A stretch of 64,000 nucleotides of DNA from Thermococcus bergensis (GCF_020386975.1 NZ_JABFNK010000005.1:372001-436000); one strand, 5' to 3'; counted from the stretch's first letter, positions 18,609-28,985 are shown. Notes: generated by a model from the sequence alone, not told the origin. A program made the numbers and translations.

Positions 18609-19934
18609 ATGCCGCTTGTTGAAGAAGTTGCAACCCACAGATTTGAGAGAATCGGCAGTCATTCTCACATAAGAGGGCTCGGATTGGATGAAACTGGTAA
18701 GGCCAAGTTCATTGCAGACGGGATGGTAGGGCAAACAAAGGCGAGAGAAGCAGCAGGTATTGCCGTTAAGCTCATAAAGAAAGGAAAGCTGGCGGGCAAG
18801 GGAATTCTACTCGCTGGTCCAACAGGAAGTGGAAAAACTGCCATTGCAATGGGTATTGCGAGAGAGCTCGGAGAGGATGTACCATTTGTTCAAATCTCTG
18901 GAAGCGAAATATACTCCGCTGAGATCAAAAAGACTGAATTCCTAAAGCAGGCTTTGAGAAGGGCCATTGGAGTTAGAATAAGCGAAGAGAGGAAAGTTTA
19001 CGAAGGAAGGATAGAGAAGATACAGCTCAACAAGACGAAGCATCCCTTCAACCCGTACGTTGAAATCCCTGAATCCGTGGTACTTACCCTGAAAACCAAA
19101 GACGATGAGAAAACGATCAGGGCGGGGAGAGAGATAGCGTACCAACTTTTAGAAATGGGAGTAGAAGAGGGAGATGTCATTCAAATAGATGCCGAAACAG
19201 GCAGAATATCAAAACTCGGGACCACAAAGGAAGAAGAAGGGCTGTTCTTTAAGAAGAAAACAGAAATGCCAAGCGGGCCAGTGCTCAAGATTAAAGAGTT
19301 CACATACACAGTAACGCTCCATGATTTAGACCTCGTAAACAGCCGTGCTGGTGGAATATTCAGCCTCTTCTTTGGAGGGGGGCTTGAGATCACAGACGAA
19401 ATAAGAGAAAAAGTTGACGAGATGGTGAAGCAGTGGATAGATGAAGGAAAAGCTGTTCTCGTGCCGGGAGTTCTCTTCATAGACGAGTGCCACATGCTCG
19501 ACATAGAGGCGTTTTCTTTCCTCGCAAGGGCTATGGAGAACGAGTTATCACCTATTCTAATCCTGGCAACCAACAGAGGCATTACAAAAATAAGGGGAAC
19601 CGATTTGGAGTCGCCCCACGGAATACCGATAGACATGCTTGACAGACTGCTGATAATCAACACTGAGCCCTACAAGAAAGAAGAGATCAAGGAGATAGTG
19701 AAAATAAGGGCCAGAGAAGAGGGCATAGAGATTTCAGAGGAGGCTTTAGAGTATCTGGCAGAACTCGGAGAAAAGACAAGTTTAAGATACGCAGTTCAGC
19801 TTTTAGCTCCCGCAAGTATCTTGGCTGGTGATAAGAAGGTAGAAAAGGATCACATTAAAAAAGCAAGACAATATTTCGCCGACATAAAGAGAAGCATAGA
19901 ATATGTCCAAAATCTTGAGGGAATGCTTCGCTGA
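18609..19934 (+). CDS. TIP49/RuvBL-like AAA+ ATPase
   Basis: 441 residues, resembling eukaryotic RuvBL1/RuvBL2. The N-terminus has the TIP49 signature EEVATHRFERIGSHSHIRGLG. Walker A is GPTGSGKT near residue 70, an OB-like insertion follows, Walker B is VLFIDECHML near 290, and sensor 1 is LILATNRG. A role in chromatin or complex assembly is inferred from eukaryotes. The ATG at 18609 is chosen because GGGGTGAGGGGGAG precedes it. It lies upstream of the putative origin and cdc6. Confidence 0.9.
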   Translation: MPLVEEVATHRFERIGSHSHIRGLGLDETGKAKFIADGMVGQTKAREAAGIAVKLIKKGKLAGKGILLAGPTGSGKTAIAMGIARELGEDVPFVQISGSEIYSAEIKKTEFLKQALRRAIGVRISEERKVYEGRIEKIQLNKTKHPFNPYVEIPESVVLTLKTKDDEKTIRAGREIAYQLLEMGVEEGDVIQIDAETGRISKLGTTKEEEGLFFKKKTEMPSGPVLKIKEFTYTVTLHDLDLVNSRAGGIFSLFFGGGLEITDEIREKVDEMVKQWIDEGKAVLVPGVLFIDECHMLDIEAFSFLARAMENELSPILILATNRGITKIRGTDLESPHGIPIDMLDRLLIINTEPYKKEEIKEIVKIRAREEGIEISEEALEYLAELGEKTSLRYAVQLLAPASILAGDKKVEKDHIKKARQYFADIKRSIEYVQNLEGMLR

Positions 19935-20226
19935 GCTTTTCTCATTTATAAACCTTTTTCAAGTCTAAATATTTTTAAATACTTCATGAATTTTAGTCAT
20001 AAACTTGCTCAACAAAGCATATATACTCTGATTATAACTTATGAACTGCCCTTCCTCTGGATCATCTGCTTCCAGTGGAAACCTTTTAAACGATGTTAAA
20101 ATTATTCCGAATTAAGATGAAAAATATAGACAATAAGCACAAAATTTGTGCTATAATGAAAATAAGAAAAACCACAATTGGTCAAATTGTCAAGTCATTA
20201 ATGTATTTCCTATGGAGGGACAGGGA
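19935..20226. other. oriC: Putative replication origin region upstream of cdc6
   Basis: 292 bp, very AT-rich, directly before cdc6 and the two polymerase D genes, the arrangement of the Pyrococcus origin. It holds one element resembling an origin recognition box core, CTTCCAGTGGAAAC (20069-20082), with a TATA-like CCTTTTAAACG just after it. I find no second or third box, and the region is shorter than the Pyrococcus origin as I remember it. It may be a reduced or weak origin. Confidence 0.55.
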
Positions 20227-21489
20227 ATGTTACAAGAAGGCCAAACCAATTTAGGATCACTCTTTGAAAAATATCTCCACAAACAGCGAATCTTTAAGAA
20301 TAAGGATGTTTTGAGACATAGCTACACTCCCCGAGAGCTTCCGCACAGGAGGGAGCAGATAGAAACTCTCGTTCACATACTGGTTCCCGTCTTAAGGGGG
20401 GAGACACCTTCAAACATCTTTGTGTATGGGAAGACCGGAACTGGAAAGACGGTCACCGTTAGGTACGTAACTGAGGATCTGATAAAAATATCTCAGAAAT
20501 ATAATGTTCCAGTAGATGTTATCTATCTCAATTGTGAGATTGTCGATACTCAGTATAGGGTTCTGGCGAACATAGTTAACCACTTCAAGGAAGAGAGCGG
20601 AGTAGAGGTTCCTCTTGTAGGGTGGCCCACGGATGAAGTTTATGCGCAGTTAAAGAAAGTGCTGGACATGAGAGAGCGCTTTGTGATAATAGTTTTAGAC
20701 GAAATAGACAAGCTGGTGAAGAAGAGCGGCGATGATATACTGTATTCCCTAACAAGAATAAACACGGAGCTTAAGAAAGCGAAGGTGAGCATAATAGGTA
20801 TTTCAAACGACCTCAGGTTCAAAGAATACCTCGACCCTAGAGTTCTCTCAAGTCTAAGCGAGGAGGAGGTAGTCTTTCCGCCCTACGATGCCAACCAGCT
20901 GAGAGATATCCTTATGCAGAGAGCTCAAGAAGCATTTAATGAGGGTGTATTGGATGAGGCAGTCGTTCCTCTCTGTGCTGCTTTGGCAGCGAGGGAGCAT
21001 GGAGACGCAAGGAGAGCTCTCGACCTGCTCAGAGTTAGCGGGGAGATAGCAGAGAGAGAAATGGCTCCAAAGGTTACCGAAAAGCATGTATGGAAGGCTC
21101 AAGAAAAGATAGAGCAGGACACCATGGAAGAGGTAATTAAAACCCTTCCACTGCACTCGAAGATTCTGCTTTATGCAATAGTCCTCCTTGACGAAAACGG
21201 GGAATTGCCAGCAAACACGGGCGATGTTTACTCCGTCTATAAAGAGCTCTGTGATTATCTCGACTTTGAACCTCTAACTCAAAGGAGAATAAGCGACTTG
21301 ATAAACGAGCTGGATATGCTTGGTATCATCAATGCCAAGGTCGTCAGCAAGGGCAGATACGGAAGAACGAAAGAGATAAGGCTCAACATAACACCCTATA
21401 AAGTTAAAAACATCTACCGCTTTGAAGAGACATTGAGACCGTTAATATCTGTAAGCATGCTTAAGCAGAGGAGGTTGTTCTATGGATGA
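20227..21489 (+). CDS. cdc6: Orc1/Cdc6 origin-binding ATPase
   Basis: Initiator protein that binds origin recognition boxes and helps load MCM. 420 residues from the ATG at 20227, which has GGAGGG seven bases upstream; longer frames starting at 20212 or earlier are possible. Walker A is GKTGTGKT near residue 69, Walker B VIIVLDEIDKL near 158, sensor 1 IIGISNDL and a C-terminal winged helix ending in RYGRTKEIRL. It overlaps polB by 8 bp, indicating one transcript of initiator and replicative polymerase. Confidence 0.95.
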   Translation: MLQEGQTNLGSLFEKYLHKQRIFKNKDVLRHSYTPRELPHRREQIETLVHILVPVLRGETPSNIFVYGKTGTGKTVTVRYVTEDLIKISQKYNVPVDVIYLNCEIVDTQYRVLANIVNHFKEESGVEVPLVGWPTDEVYAQLKKVLDMRERFVIIVLDEIDKLVKKSGDDILYSLTRINTELKKAKVSIIGISNDLRFKEYLDPRVLSSLSEEEVVFPPYDANQLRDILMQRAQEAFNEGVLDEAVVPLCAALAAREHGDARRALDLLRVSGEIAEREMAPKVTEKHVWKAQEKIEQDTMEEVIKTLPLHSKILLYAIVLLDENGELPANTGDVYSVYKELCDYLDFEPLTQRRISDLINELDMLGIINAKVVSKGRYGRTKEIRLNITPYKVKNIYRFEETLRPLISVSMLKQRRLFYG

Positions 21490-23509
21490 ATTCGTGAGGG
21501 GATTGATGTCAAACAACTATCTGATAACTCCCCCGGCATATTTTCTTTTGTCTGAACACTACAATAGGGACTTCACACTCCCAGAGCTTATAAAATTCGC
21601 AAAGGCGAGAGGAACGTTCATAATAGATGATATTATTGCAGAAGAATTTCTGGAGTCTAAGGGAATTATAATAAGACCAAAACATCTTGAAAAGTTTATG
21701 ACTAGTAAAAAACCTGAAGAGCAGTACTCGAAAGAATCGGAAGAAGGGCAGACGCTAGAACTTCCAGAAGCTGAAGAAACCTCAGAAACTCCAGCGTTTG
21801 CGGGAGAAATTACAAGCGAAGTCGCGGAGGATAATGCAGAAGTTGAAATTTCTGAAAGCCAAGAAGCAGTGCCCTCTGAAATTCCTGCTGCCGAAGAGCC
21901 CCCAATAGAGGAGAAGGATGAAGACGCCGTAAGTGAATTTGCAGAAGAAGTTGTAGAAGAAGTGGAGACAGTAGAGGAAGACGAAGAAGCTGTAGAGGAA
22001 TTTGTAGAAGAAGAGTCAGAAGAGATGGAGGAGTCTTTTGACACCAACGGGGAAGAGAATGGAGAAAATGGGGAAGTTAAAAGGAAAGTCGTTTTTGAGG
22101 AGTATGGTGTTCCGCTCGTAGCTGAAGAAGAGGTGCCCGAAGAGGAAGAGAAGGCTTATTCTATTTATGCTGATTTTAAGGTTTCTCCAAAGGAAGGATT
22201 TGAGTTTATTGCCAAAGAGATAGAAGCGGACTTCAATGTTAAATTTGACGTAAGAAAAGTTAAGCTCAAGCCCCCAATGGTTAAAACCGGTACAACTAAA
22301 GAAGGAGAGATTATTGTTAGAGTTTATGAGAACTACTTCAAAAGCAGGCTGAAAAAGATAAGAAAAATACTGCGCGAGAATCCGGAGGTTTCTGGCGTTA
22401 TTGATATTGGAAAACTCAGCTACATAAACCCGGAGGGAGACGTAACAATCATAGGGCTTGTAAACTCAAAGAGGGAGACAAGAAACGGTTACATGTTTGA
22501 GGTTGAAGATGCAACAGGGATAGTAAAGGTCTTCATAGGAAAAGATAAGGAGGATTACAAAAAAGCCTTTGAAATAATGCCCGACAGCGTAGTGGCGTTT
22601 AAGGGAAGGTACTCAAAAAGAGGAATGTTTTTTGCAGAGCACATTTACCTCCCCGATGTGCCGATGTATAAGAGGGAAAAGCCTCCTCTCGAAGAGAAAG
22701 TGTACGCTGTTCTGATGAGCGATATACACGTTGGGAGCAACAAATTCTGTGAAAAAGCGTTCATGAAGTTTTTAGAGTGGCTAAACGGCAACGTGAACAC
22801 GAAGGAAGAAGAGGAAATAGTCAGCAGGATAAAATACATAATAATAGCCGGCGATGTTGTTGATGGAATCGGTATATATCCGGGCCAGTACAACGAACTA
22901 AGCATACCGGATATTTTTGACCAATACGAGGCCCTTGCTAACTTGCTCTCCAACGTTCCGGAGCATATAACCATGTTCATAGGGCCAGGAAATCACGATG
23001 CTGCAAGAACTGCTTTGCCGCAGCCAGAATTTTATAGGGAATACGCAAAGCCCATCTATGACCTTAAGAACGCTGTCATAATAAGCAACCCGGCCGTTAT
23101 AGATTTACATGGAAGAGAGTTTCTTATTGCCCATGGTAGAGGAATAGAAGACGTTGTGAGTTACGTTCCAAATATGAGCCACCACGAGCCTGTAAAGCCT
23201 ATGGTAGAGCTTTTGAAATTGAGACACCTGGCGCCAACTTTTGGAGGAAAAGTGCCCATAGCCCCGGACTCAGAGGATTTGCTTGTCATTGAGAGCGTTC
23301 CAGATGTGGTTCAGATGGGTCACGTCCACGTTTTGGACTATCAAATATATAGGGGAGTTTTCTTAATAAACTCGGCAACCTGGCAGGGTCAAACAGAATT
23401 CCAGAAGATGGTTAATATCGTCCCAACTCCGGCTAAAGTTCCGATTATAGATATCGATACCGCCCGGCTAAAGACGATAGTTGACTTTAGCAAGTGGTGT
23501 GATGTTTGA
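21482..23509 (+). CDS. polB: DNA polymerase D small subunit (DP1)
   Basis: The 3'-5' proofreading exonuclease subunit of the archaeal replicative polymerase D. 675 residues. The N-terminal domain is followed by a very acidic linker (about residues 75-200, mainly Glu), an OB fold (about 300-370) and a calcineurin-like nuclease with MSDIHVGS, IIAGDVVDG, GPGNHDAA and MGHVHV. It is translationally coupled to cdc6 and lies 11 bp before polC. Confidence 0.97.
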   Translation: MDEFVRGLMSNNYLITPPAYFLLSEHYNRDFTLPELIKFAKARGTFIIDDIIAEEFLESKGIIIRPKHLEKFMTSKKPEEQYSKESEEGQTLELPEAEETSETPAFAGEITSEVAEDNAEVEISESQEAVPSEIPAAEEPPIEEKDEDAVSEFAEEVVEEVETVEEDEEAVEEFVEEESEEMEESFDTNGEENGENGEVKRKVVFEEYGVPLVAEEEVPEEEEKAYSIYADFKVSPKEGFEFIAKEIEADFNVKFDVRKVKLKPPMVKTGTTKEGEIIVRVYENYFKSRLKKIRKILRENPEVSGVIDIGKLSYINPEGDVTIIGLVNSKRETRNGYMFEVEDATGIVKVFIGKDKEDYKKAFEIMPDSVVAFKGRYSKRGMFFAEHIYLPDVPMYKREKPPLEEKVYAVLMSDIHVGSNKFCEKAFMKFLEWLNGNVNTKEEEEIVSRIKYIIIAGDVVDGIGIYPGQYNELSIPDIFDQYEALANLLSNVPEHITMFIGPGNHDAARTALPQPEFYREYAKPIYDLKNAVIISNPAVIDLHGREFLIAHGRGIEDVVSYVPNMSHHEPVKPMVELLKLRHLAPTFGGKVPIAPDSEDLLVIESVPDVVQMGHVHVLDYQIYRGVFLINSATWQGQTEFQKMVNIVPTPAKVPIIDIDTARLKTIVDFSKWCDV

Positions 23510-23520
23510 GGTGAAATAAT

Positions 23521-26500
23521 ATGGAGCTTTACAGTGAAGAAATGAAAAAATATTTCGAATCCTTGCAGAGAGAGATTGATAAGGCCTATGAAATAGCTAA
23601 GCAAGCTAGAGCTCAAGGTAAAGACCCCGTGAGAGACATTGAGGTTCCCCAAGCGACCGATATGGCGGGAAGAGTTGAGAGTCTTGTGGGTCCAAAGGGT
23701 GTTGCGGAGAGGATAAGAGCGCTTGTGGAGGAATACGGGAAAGAGCTCGCTGCCCTCAAAGTTGTTGATGAAATAATAGAAGGAAAATTCGGAAAGTTTG
23801 AGAGCAAAGAGAAGCTTGCCGATCAATCCGTGAGAACCGCGTTGGCTATTCTTACTGAAGGTATTGTTTCCGCTCCGCTCGAAGGAATAGCTGATGTTAA
23901 AATAAAGAAAAATTCAGATGGAACTAATTACTTGGCAATCTATTATGCTGGGCCAATTAGAAGCAGCGGAGGAACGGCACAGGCTTTGAGTGTTCTTGTT
24001 GGAGACTACGTTAGAAGAAAGCTTGGTCTTGACAGGTTTAAGCCAACTGAAGAGCACGTGGAGAGATATGTTGAGGAGATAGACCTCTATCACAGGGCTG
24101 TTACAAGGCTGCAGTATCATCCATCACCGGATGAAGTTCGTTTAGCTGTTAGAAACATCCCAATAGAGATTACCGGAGAAGCCACGGATGATGTAGAGGT
24201 GAGTCACAGAAACGTCCCAGGAGTTGAAACAAATCATCTGAGGGGAGGAGCGATCCTTGTTTTGGCGGAGGGTGTCCTCCAGAAGGCAAAGAAGCTCGTA
24301 AAGTACATAGATAAAATGGGTATTGATGGCTGGGAATGGCTGAAGGAGTTCGTTGAGGCGAAGGAGAAGGGTGGCGAAGAAAAGAAAGAAGAAAGGAAAA
24401 GTGAAGAAATAAAACGGGAGACGACAGAAGAAAAGGCCTCTGTGAAAGTTGAGAAAGGCTTCTATTACGAACTCTACGAGAAGTTTAGAGCAAACATCGC
24501 TCCAAATTCAAAATATACAAAGGAGATAATAGGTGGAAGGCCTCTATTTGCTGAACCCTCAAGAAACGGTGGCTTCAGGCTTCGCTATGGAAGGAGCAGA
24601 GTAAGCGGATTCGCAACGTGGAGCATAAATCCAGCGGTCATGATAATGGTTGACGAGTTCCTAGCTGTAGGAACCCAAATGAAGACCGAAAGACCTGGAA
24701 AGGGCGCCGTTGTAACTCCAGCCACTACCATTGAAGGTCCTATTGTAAAGTTAAAAGATGGAAGCGTAGTGAGAGTTGACGATTATCACAAGGCCCTTGA
24801 GCTGAAGGATCAGGTGGAAGAGATTCTGTACCTTGGAGATGCGCTAATAGCTTTTGGAGACTTCGTGGAGAACAACCAGACACTTTTGCCTGCCAATTAT
24901 GTTGAAGAGTGGTGGATTCAGGAGTTCGTTGAAGCGGTAAACAAAGTTTATGAGCTTGACCTCAAGCCCTTCCAGGAAAACGAGCGGGAAACCGTGGAAG
25001 AAGCTGCAGATTACCTCGACCTAGACCCAGAATTTCTGGCAAATCTTCTTTATGACCCGATTACCGTTAGGCCCTCAATTGAAGATGCCATACATCTCTC
25101 TCGCATCCTCAAGATACCCCTCCACCCATACTACACCCTTTACTGGAATACCTTGGAGGCTGAGGAGCTAATTTCCCTTCAAAACGCTCTAGTAAATGCC
25201 AGCATAGAGTGGGGAGAGTATAGAGGGTTCAAATACGCAAAGAGGGTTGAAATTTCCATAGACTCCCTTGGAAAAGCCAAGAGGTACCTGGAGCTCCTTG
25301 GGGTTGAGCATAAAGTCTCTAATGGGCTTGTTATAATTGAATATCCGTGGTCAGCCGCGCTGCTAACTCCTCTGGCAAATTTAGAGAAAAAAATCGAATT
25401 CAAAGAGTTCCACACTCCCATAGACTTGATAAACGAGATAAGTGAGGTTAAACTCAGGGACAGGGGAATCAGCTGGATAGGAGCAAGAATGGGGAGGCCG
25501 GAAAAGGCAAAAGAGAGAAAAATGAAGCCCCCTGTCCATGTTCTCTTCCCGATAGGATTAGCGGGAGGAAGTTCGAGAGATATTTACAAAGCAGCCCAGG
25601 AAGGAAAAACAGCTGAAGTTGAAATAGCGCACTTCAAATGCACAAACTGCGGCCATGTGGATATCTACCCCACATGTCCTAAATGCGGAAGCGAGGCTAA
25701 GCTACTCTACCACTGTCCCAAATGCGGCTTTGAATCGACAATCGACACGGAATGTCCTAAGTGTAATATAGAGATGAGAGCATACCGCAAGAGAAAAATC
25801 AGCCCTTCAGAGCTTTTGAACAAGGCAATGCAGAATGTCGGAATTTATACCCTCGACAAGCTCAAGGGCGTAATGGGTATGAGCTCCGCCCATAAGATAG
25901 CAGAACCTCTCGAAAAAGGAATACTAAGGGCAAGAAACGACGTCTACGTCTTTAAAGACGGCACAATAAGGTTTGACGCCACGGATGCGCCAATAACCCA
26001 CTTCAAACCCAAGGAAATAGGGGTAAGCGTTGAGAAGCTAAGGGAGCTCGGTTATACACACGATTTTGAGGGCAAGCCCCTTGTAAGCGATGAACAAATA
26101 GTTGAGCTCAAGGTTCAGGATATAATCCTCTCAAAAGAGGCTGGAAACTACCTTGTCAAGGTTGCTAAGTTTGTTGATGATTTGCTCGAAAAGTTCTACG
26201 GACTGCCGAGGTTCTACAACGTTGAGAAGATGGAAGATCTAATAGGACATCTCGTGATTGGTTTAGCCCCTCACACTTCAGCCGGAATTATTGGACGGAT
26301 TATTGGGTTTGTTGACGCTCTTGTAGGCTATGCTCACCCGTATTATCACGCTGCAAAGAGGAGGAACTGCGACGGCGACGAGGACGCAGTTATGCTCCTC
26401 CTCGATGCTCTGCTCAACTTCTCGCGCTATTACTTGCCAGAGAAGCGCGGTGGAAAGATGGACGCTCCGCTGGTAGTTACGACGCGTTTAGACCCAAGGG

Positions 26501-27345
26501 AAGTTGATAGTGAAGTTCACAATATGGATGTAGCAAGGTACTACCCGTTAGAGTTTTACAGGGCAACTTACGAGCTCAAATCTCCAAAAGAGCTCGCTGG
26601 AGTCATTGAGAGGGTAGAGGATCGCTTAGGCAAGCCAGAGATGTACGAGGGGTTGAAGTTTACCCATGATACCGAGGACATAGCTTTAGGTCCAAAAATG
26701 AGCCTCTACAAGCAGTTGGGGGATATGGAAGATAAGGTGAGCAGACAGTTGGCTCTAGCGGAACGTATTAGAGCGGTAAACGAACATCACGTCGCTGAAA
26801 CTATAATAAACTCCCACATAGTGCCGGATTTAAGAGGAAACCTGAGGAGCTTTACAAGGCAGGAGTTCAGGTGTGTGAAATGCAACACCAAATACCGGAG
26901 ACCACCTCTGAGTGGAAAATGTCCGAAGTGCGGTGGTAAGATAGTGCTTACAGTCTCAAAGGGAGCTATTGAGAAATATCTCCCGACAGCAAAGATGCTG
27001 GTTACCCGCTACAATGTTATAGACTACACAAGACAGAGAATCTGCCTGACGGAGAAAGACATAAAGACGCTCTTCCAAAACGTCTTCCCGGAAACTCAAA
27101 GAACACTCTTTGGTTTTGGAGCTGACATTTGTGAGAGAATGATAGCGGAAAGAACGGGAAAGGTAATAAAGAAGAATGGATATCTCGATGAGCTAAAAGA
27201 AAACGGTAAATTAAACAACTCCAAAAAGGAAGAGAACAAAAAGGAAAAAGCTGCAAAACAAGAAAGAAAAGAGGAAAAAGAAAAGCCCAAGCTCAAGAAA
27301 AAGACCAAGAAGGTCATTAGCCTTGAGGAGTTTTTCGGCAGCTAA
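23521..27345 (+). CDS. polC: DNA polymerase D large subunit (DP2), intein-free
   Basis: The polymerase subunit of PolD. 1,274 residues, close to the intein-free length in Pyrococcus. Features in order: N-terminal GPIRSSGGTAQALSVLVGDY near residue 145, a charged linker near 285-310, a zinc-ribbon block (CTNCGHVDIYPTCPKCG and two more pairs) near 705, the catalytic segment RRNCDGDEDAVMLLLDAL near 950, another zinc finger CVKCNTKYRRPP near 1118, and a charged Lys/Glu tail ending SLEEFFGS, which looks like a PCNA-binding peptide. The sites where relatives carry inteins read through cleanly. Confidence 0.98.
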   Translation: MELYSEEMKKYFESLQREIDKAYEIAKQARAQGKDPVRDIEVPQATDMAGRVESLVGPKGVAERIRALVEEYGKELAALKVVDEIIEGKFGKFESKEKLADQSVRTALAILTEGIVSAPLEGIADVKIKKNSDGTNYLAIYYAGPIRSSGGTAQALSVLVGDYVRRKLGLDRFKPTEEHVERYVEEIDLYHRAVTRLQYHPSPDEVRLAVRNIPIEITGEATDDVEVSHRNVPGVETNHLRGGAILVLAEGVLQKAKKLVKYIDKMGIDGWEWLKEFVEAKEKGGEEKKEERKSEEIKRETTEEKASVKVEKGFYYELYEKFRANIAPNSKYTKEIIGGRPLFAEPSRNGGFRLRYGRSRVSGFATWSINPAVMIMVDEFLAVGTQMKTERPGKGAVVTPATTIEGPIVKLKDGSVVRVDDYHKALELKDQVEEILYLGDALIAFGDFVENNQTLLPANYVEEWWIQEFVEAVNKVYELDLKPFQENERETVEEAADYLDLDPEFLANLLYDPITVRPSIEDAIHLSRILKIPLHPYYTLYWNTLEAEELISLQNALVNASIEWGEYRGFKYAKRVEISIDSLGKAKRYLELLGVEHKVSNGLVIIEYPWSAALLTPLANLEKKIEFKEFHTPIDLINEISEVKLRDRGISWIGARMGRPEKAKERKMKPPVHVLFPIGLAGGSSRDIYKAAQEGKTAEVEIAHFKCTNCGHVDIYPTCPKCGSEAKLLYHCPKCGFESTIDTECPKCNIEMRAYRKRKISPSELLNKAMQNVGIYTLDKLKGVMGMSSAHKIAEPLEKGILRARNDVYVFKDGTIRFDATDAPITHFKPKEIGVSVEKLRELGYTHDFEGKPLVSDEQIVELKVQDIILSKEAGNYLVKVAKFVDDLLEKFYGLPRFYNVEKMEDLIGHLVIGLAPHTSAGIIGRIIGFVDALVGYAHPYYHAAKRRNCDGDEDAVMLLLDALLNFSRYYLPEKRGGKMDAPLVVTTRLDPREVDSEVHNMDVARYYPLEFYRATYELKSPKELAGVIERVEDRLGKPEMYEGLKFTHDTEDIALGPKMSLYKQLGDMEDKVSRQLALAERIRAVNEHHVAETIINSHIVPDLRGNLRSFTRQEFRCVKCNTKYRRPPLSGKCPKCGGKIVLTVSKGAIEKYLPTAKMLVTRYNVIDYTRQRICLTEKDIKTLFQNVFPETQRTLFGFGADICERMIAERTGKVIKKNGYLDELKENGKLNNSKKEENKKEKAAKQERKEEKEKPKLKKKTKKVISLEEFFGS

Positions 27346-27415
27346 TTATCCATTATTTTTTCAATGTCTAGACAAAAAGGATAAATACTTCAAGTGACAA
27401 TATCTTTTGAGAAAG

Positions 27416-28102
27416 ATGAAATTAGTGCCTAGTGTGGCTTACCTTAGAATCCAGCGGCAGTTTTATGTGGGTTATTCGATGGCATTAGCCGGATGGATAG
27501 GGGAGCATCTGGTTATTCGTAAGGCCCTTCCGAAGCCTTCTTTTGTTGACAGGGCTTTGAAAAAGCTTGGCTTTTCTCTCGTGGGTGAAGACATTGGTGA
27601 TGATGAATATTCCTATTTCTTTAAGAGAAAAGATATAGGAATTTCTGCATTTTTTGAACCCTCAAACGACCTGCTGTTTCTTCAGATATATCCCCTCAAA
27701 AAGAGGCTTTCCTCTGGTGTGAGCGTAAGGGCCCAGTACATAGAGTTCTACGACCAGTTCGTTGTTTCAATCGAGCCCGCACAAAAGCTTCCGGCTGGAA
27801 TACGAAGTCTGGGCATTAACCCCTTGATCCTTGAGGACTACTACCCGGTATCAACCCCCTATTGGGGGATGGTGCACGAGGACTGGGAAAACGACTTAAA
27901 GATGCTGGTTATGAGAGATGAGATATTCGAAGAGCTCGAGAGAAATGAGTACCGCTGTCCAATTTGCTTTTCTGAGCTGAGTGTGGAGGATGGTTATTTG
28001 AAATGCCACACCTGCGGATTCCTATATACGGCTGAAAGCGAGTTTGAGAATGTCATATCAAAGTTCTCATTGGGTATTGGGGAGGAAGAGATTATCTTTT
28101 AG
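27416..28102 (+). CDS. Uncharacterised zinc-ribbon protein downstream of polC
   Basis: 228 residues, not recognised. The first ~170 residues have no motif I know. The C-terminus has a four-cysteine ribbon, CPICFSELSVEDGYLKCHTCGF, near residue 182. A TATA-like GATAAATA around 27379 lies about 25 bases before the start region, suggesting a leaderless or near-leaderless transcript; an upstream TTG at 27407 would add three residues. Its place behind cdc6-polB-polC suggests, but does not show, a link to DNA metabolism. Confidence 0.6.
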   Translation: MKLVPSVAYLRIQRQFYVGYSMALAGWIGEHLVIRKALPKPSFVDRALKKLGFSLVGEDIGDDEYSYFFKRKDIGISAFFEPSNDLLFLQIYPLKKRLSSGVSVRAQYIEFYDQFVVSIEPAQKLPAGIRSLGINPLILEDYYPVSTPYWGMVHEDWENDLKMLVMRDEIFEELERNEYRCPICFSELSVEDGYLKCHTCGFLYTAESEFENVISKFSLGIGEEEIIF

Positions 28103-28116
28103 CTTTTCTTTTGCAG

Positions 28117-28985
28117 GGGCGTGTTTAGTTTCACCCCCTGTTATTTAAACAGTATTTGACTCTGAGGAGGATTTTCAGACCATAACACATTACCCCAAGC
28201 AGGATTCGGGTTACAGTAGTCTTTTTCAGAAAACAGGGGATCCTACTGCCAAACCACGTTGTAAACGCACCCCAGAACCCCTCATGAGGATTCCTATGCC
28301 TGTACTCTTCTTCAGAAAACACTCTGTCTCTCTTCTTACTACCAAAACCACCTGGAGCGTTCTTAGTTTTCTTAACAATCGGCCGATAACCCTTTTCCAC
28401 CACAGTGTTCAGAACTTTCTTTGAATCATAAGCCCCATCAGCATAAAAATTCCCAGAACCCCCCGGCAGGAGTTCAATCAGCTCGTTCTCAGAAGTTGTG
28501 ATCTTCACAGCAACCGGATACAGTAAACCCGGCAGGATTCTCGTTATTGCCTGAACTTCTATCCTGCCCTTTTTTTATTTGTAATAATGGTTGAGTCTGC
28601 TTGAGTGCTGGCGTAGGGTAATTTCTGGAGTTTTTTCAGGAGGTGGTTTGTCAGTTCTTCGAGGTTCAGCTTTTTCTCCCAGTTGTGGAGGGTTGAGTAG
28701 TGAATGTTTGCTCCGAAGAATTTTCTGCCGTAGTGCTGGGCGTCTCTGAGAGGTAGGTTGTAGTATTGTTTAAAGAGGAGTATTGCCAGTATTGTTTTTA
28801 CTGGAAATTTTTTGGATTTTGGCAGGTTCTTCAGCTTTCCTTCTGATTCGAAGTCTGCTAAAACGTCAAGAATTGCGAATGCCACGCTTTCAGGGTCTTT
28901 GAGTCTGTGATCCCATCTGGGGATCACGACAACCACCCGAAAGAATTCAGCAAAAACCCTAATAAAGGTTACTATAAACACGCCC
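28117..28985 (-). mobile_element. 869-bp IS4/IS5-type insertion sequence, copy 3
   Basis: Perfect 10-bp target duplication TCTTTTGCAG at 28107-28116 and 28986-28995. The sequence looks practically the same as copy 1 at 4854-5722, so these two moved recently. It lies 50 bp upstream of tRNA-Gln, right next to that gene's TATA element. Confidence 0.95.
28131..28927 (-). CDS. Transposase of the 869-bp IS (two frames, -1 shift), copy 3
   Basis: Same organisation as copy 1: GTG at 28927, first frame closing at 28559, T7 slip run at 28570-28576, second frame ending at 28131. An apparent extension of the first frame to 29131 is an artefact that reads through the IS end and the tRNA gene. Confidence 0.8.

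Noticed and set aside
23521-27345. Intein in the PolD large subunit
   Set aside because: The protein has the intein-free length, and the conserved catalytic blocks read through without splicing motifs.
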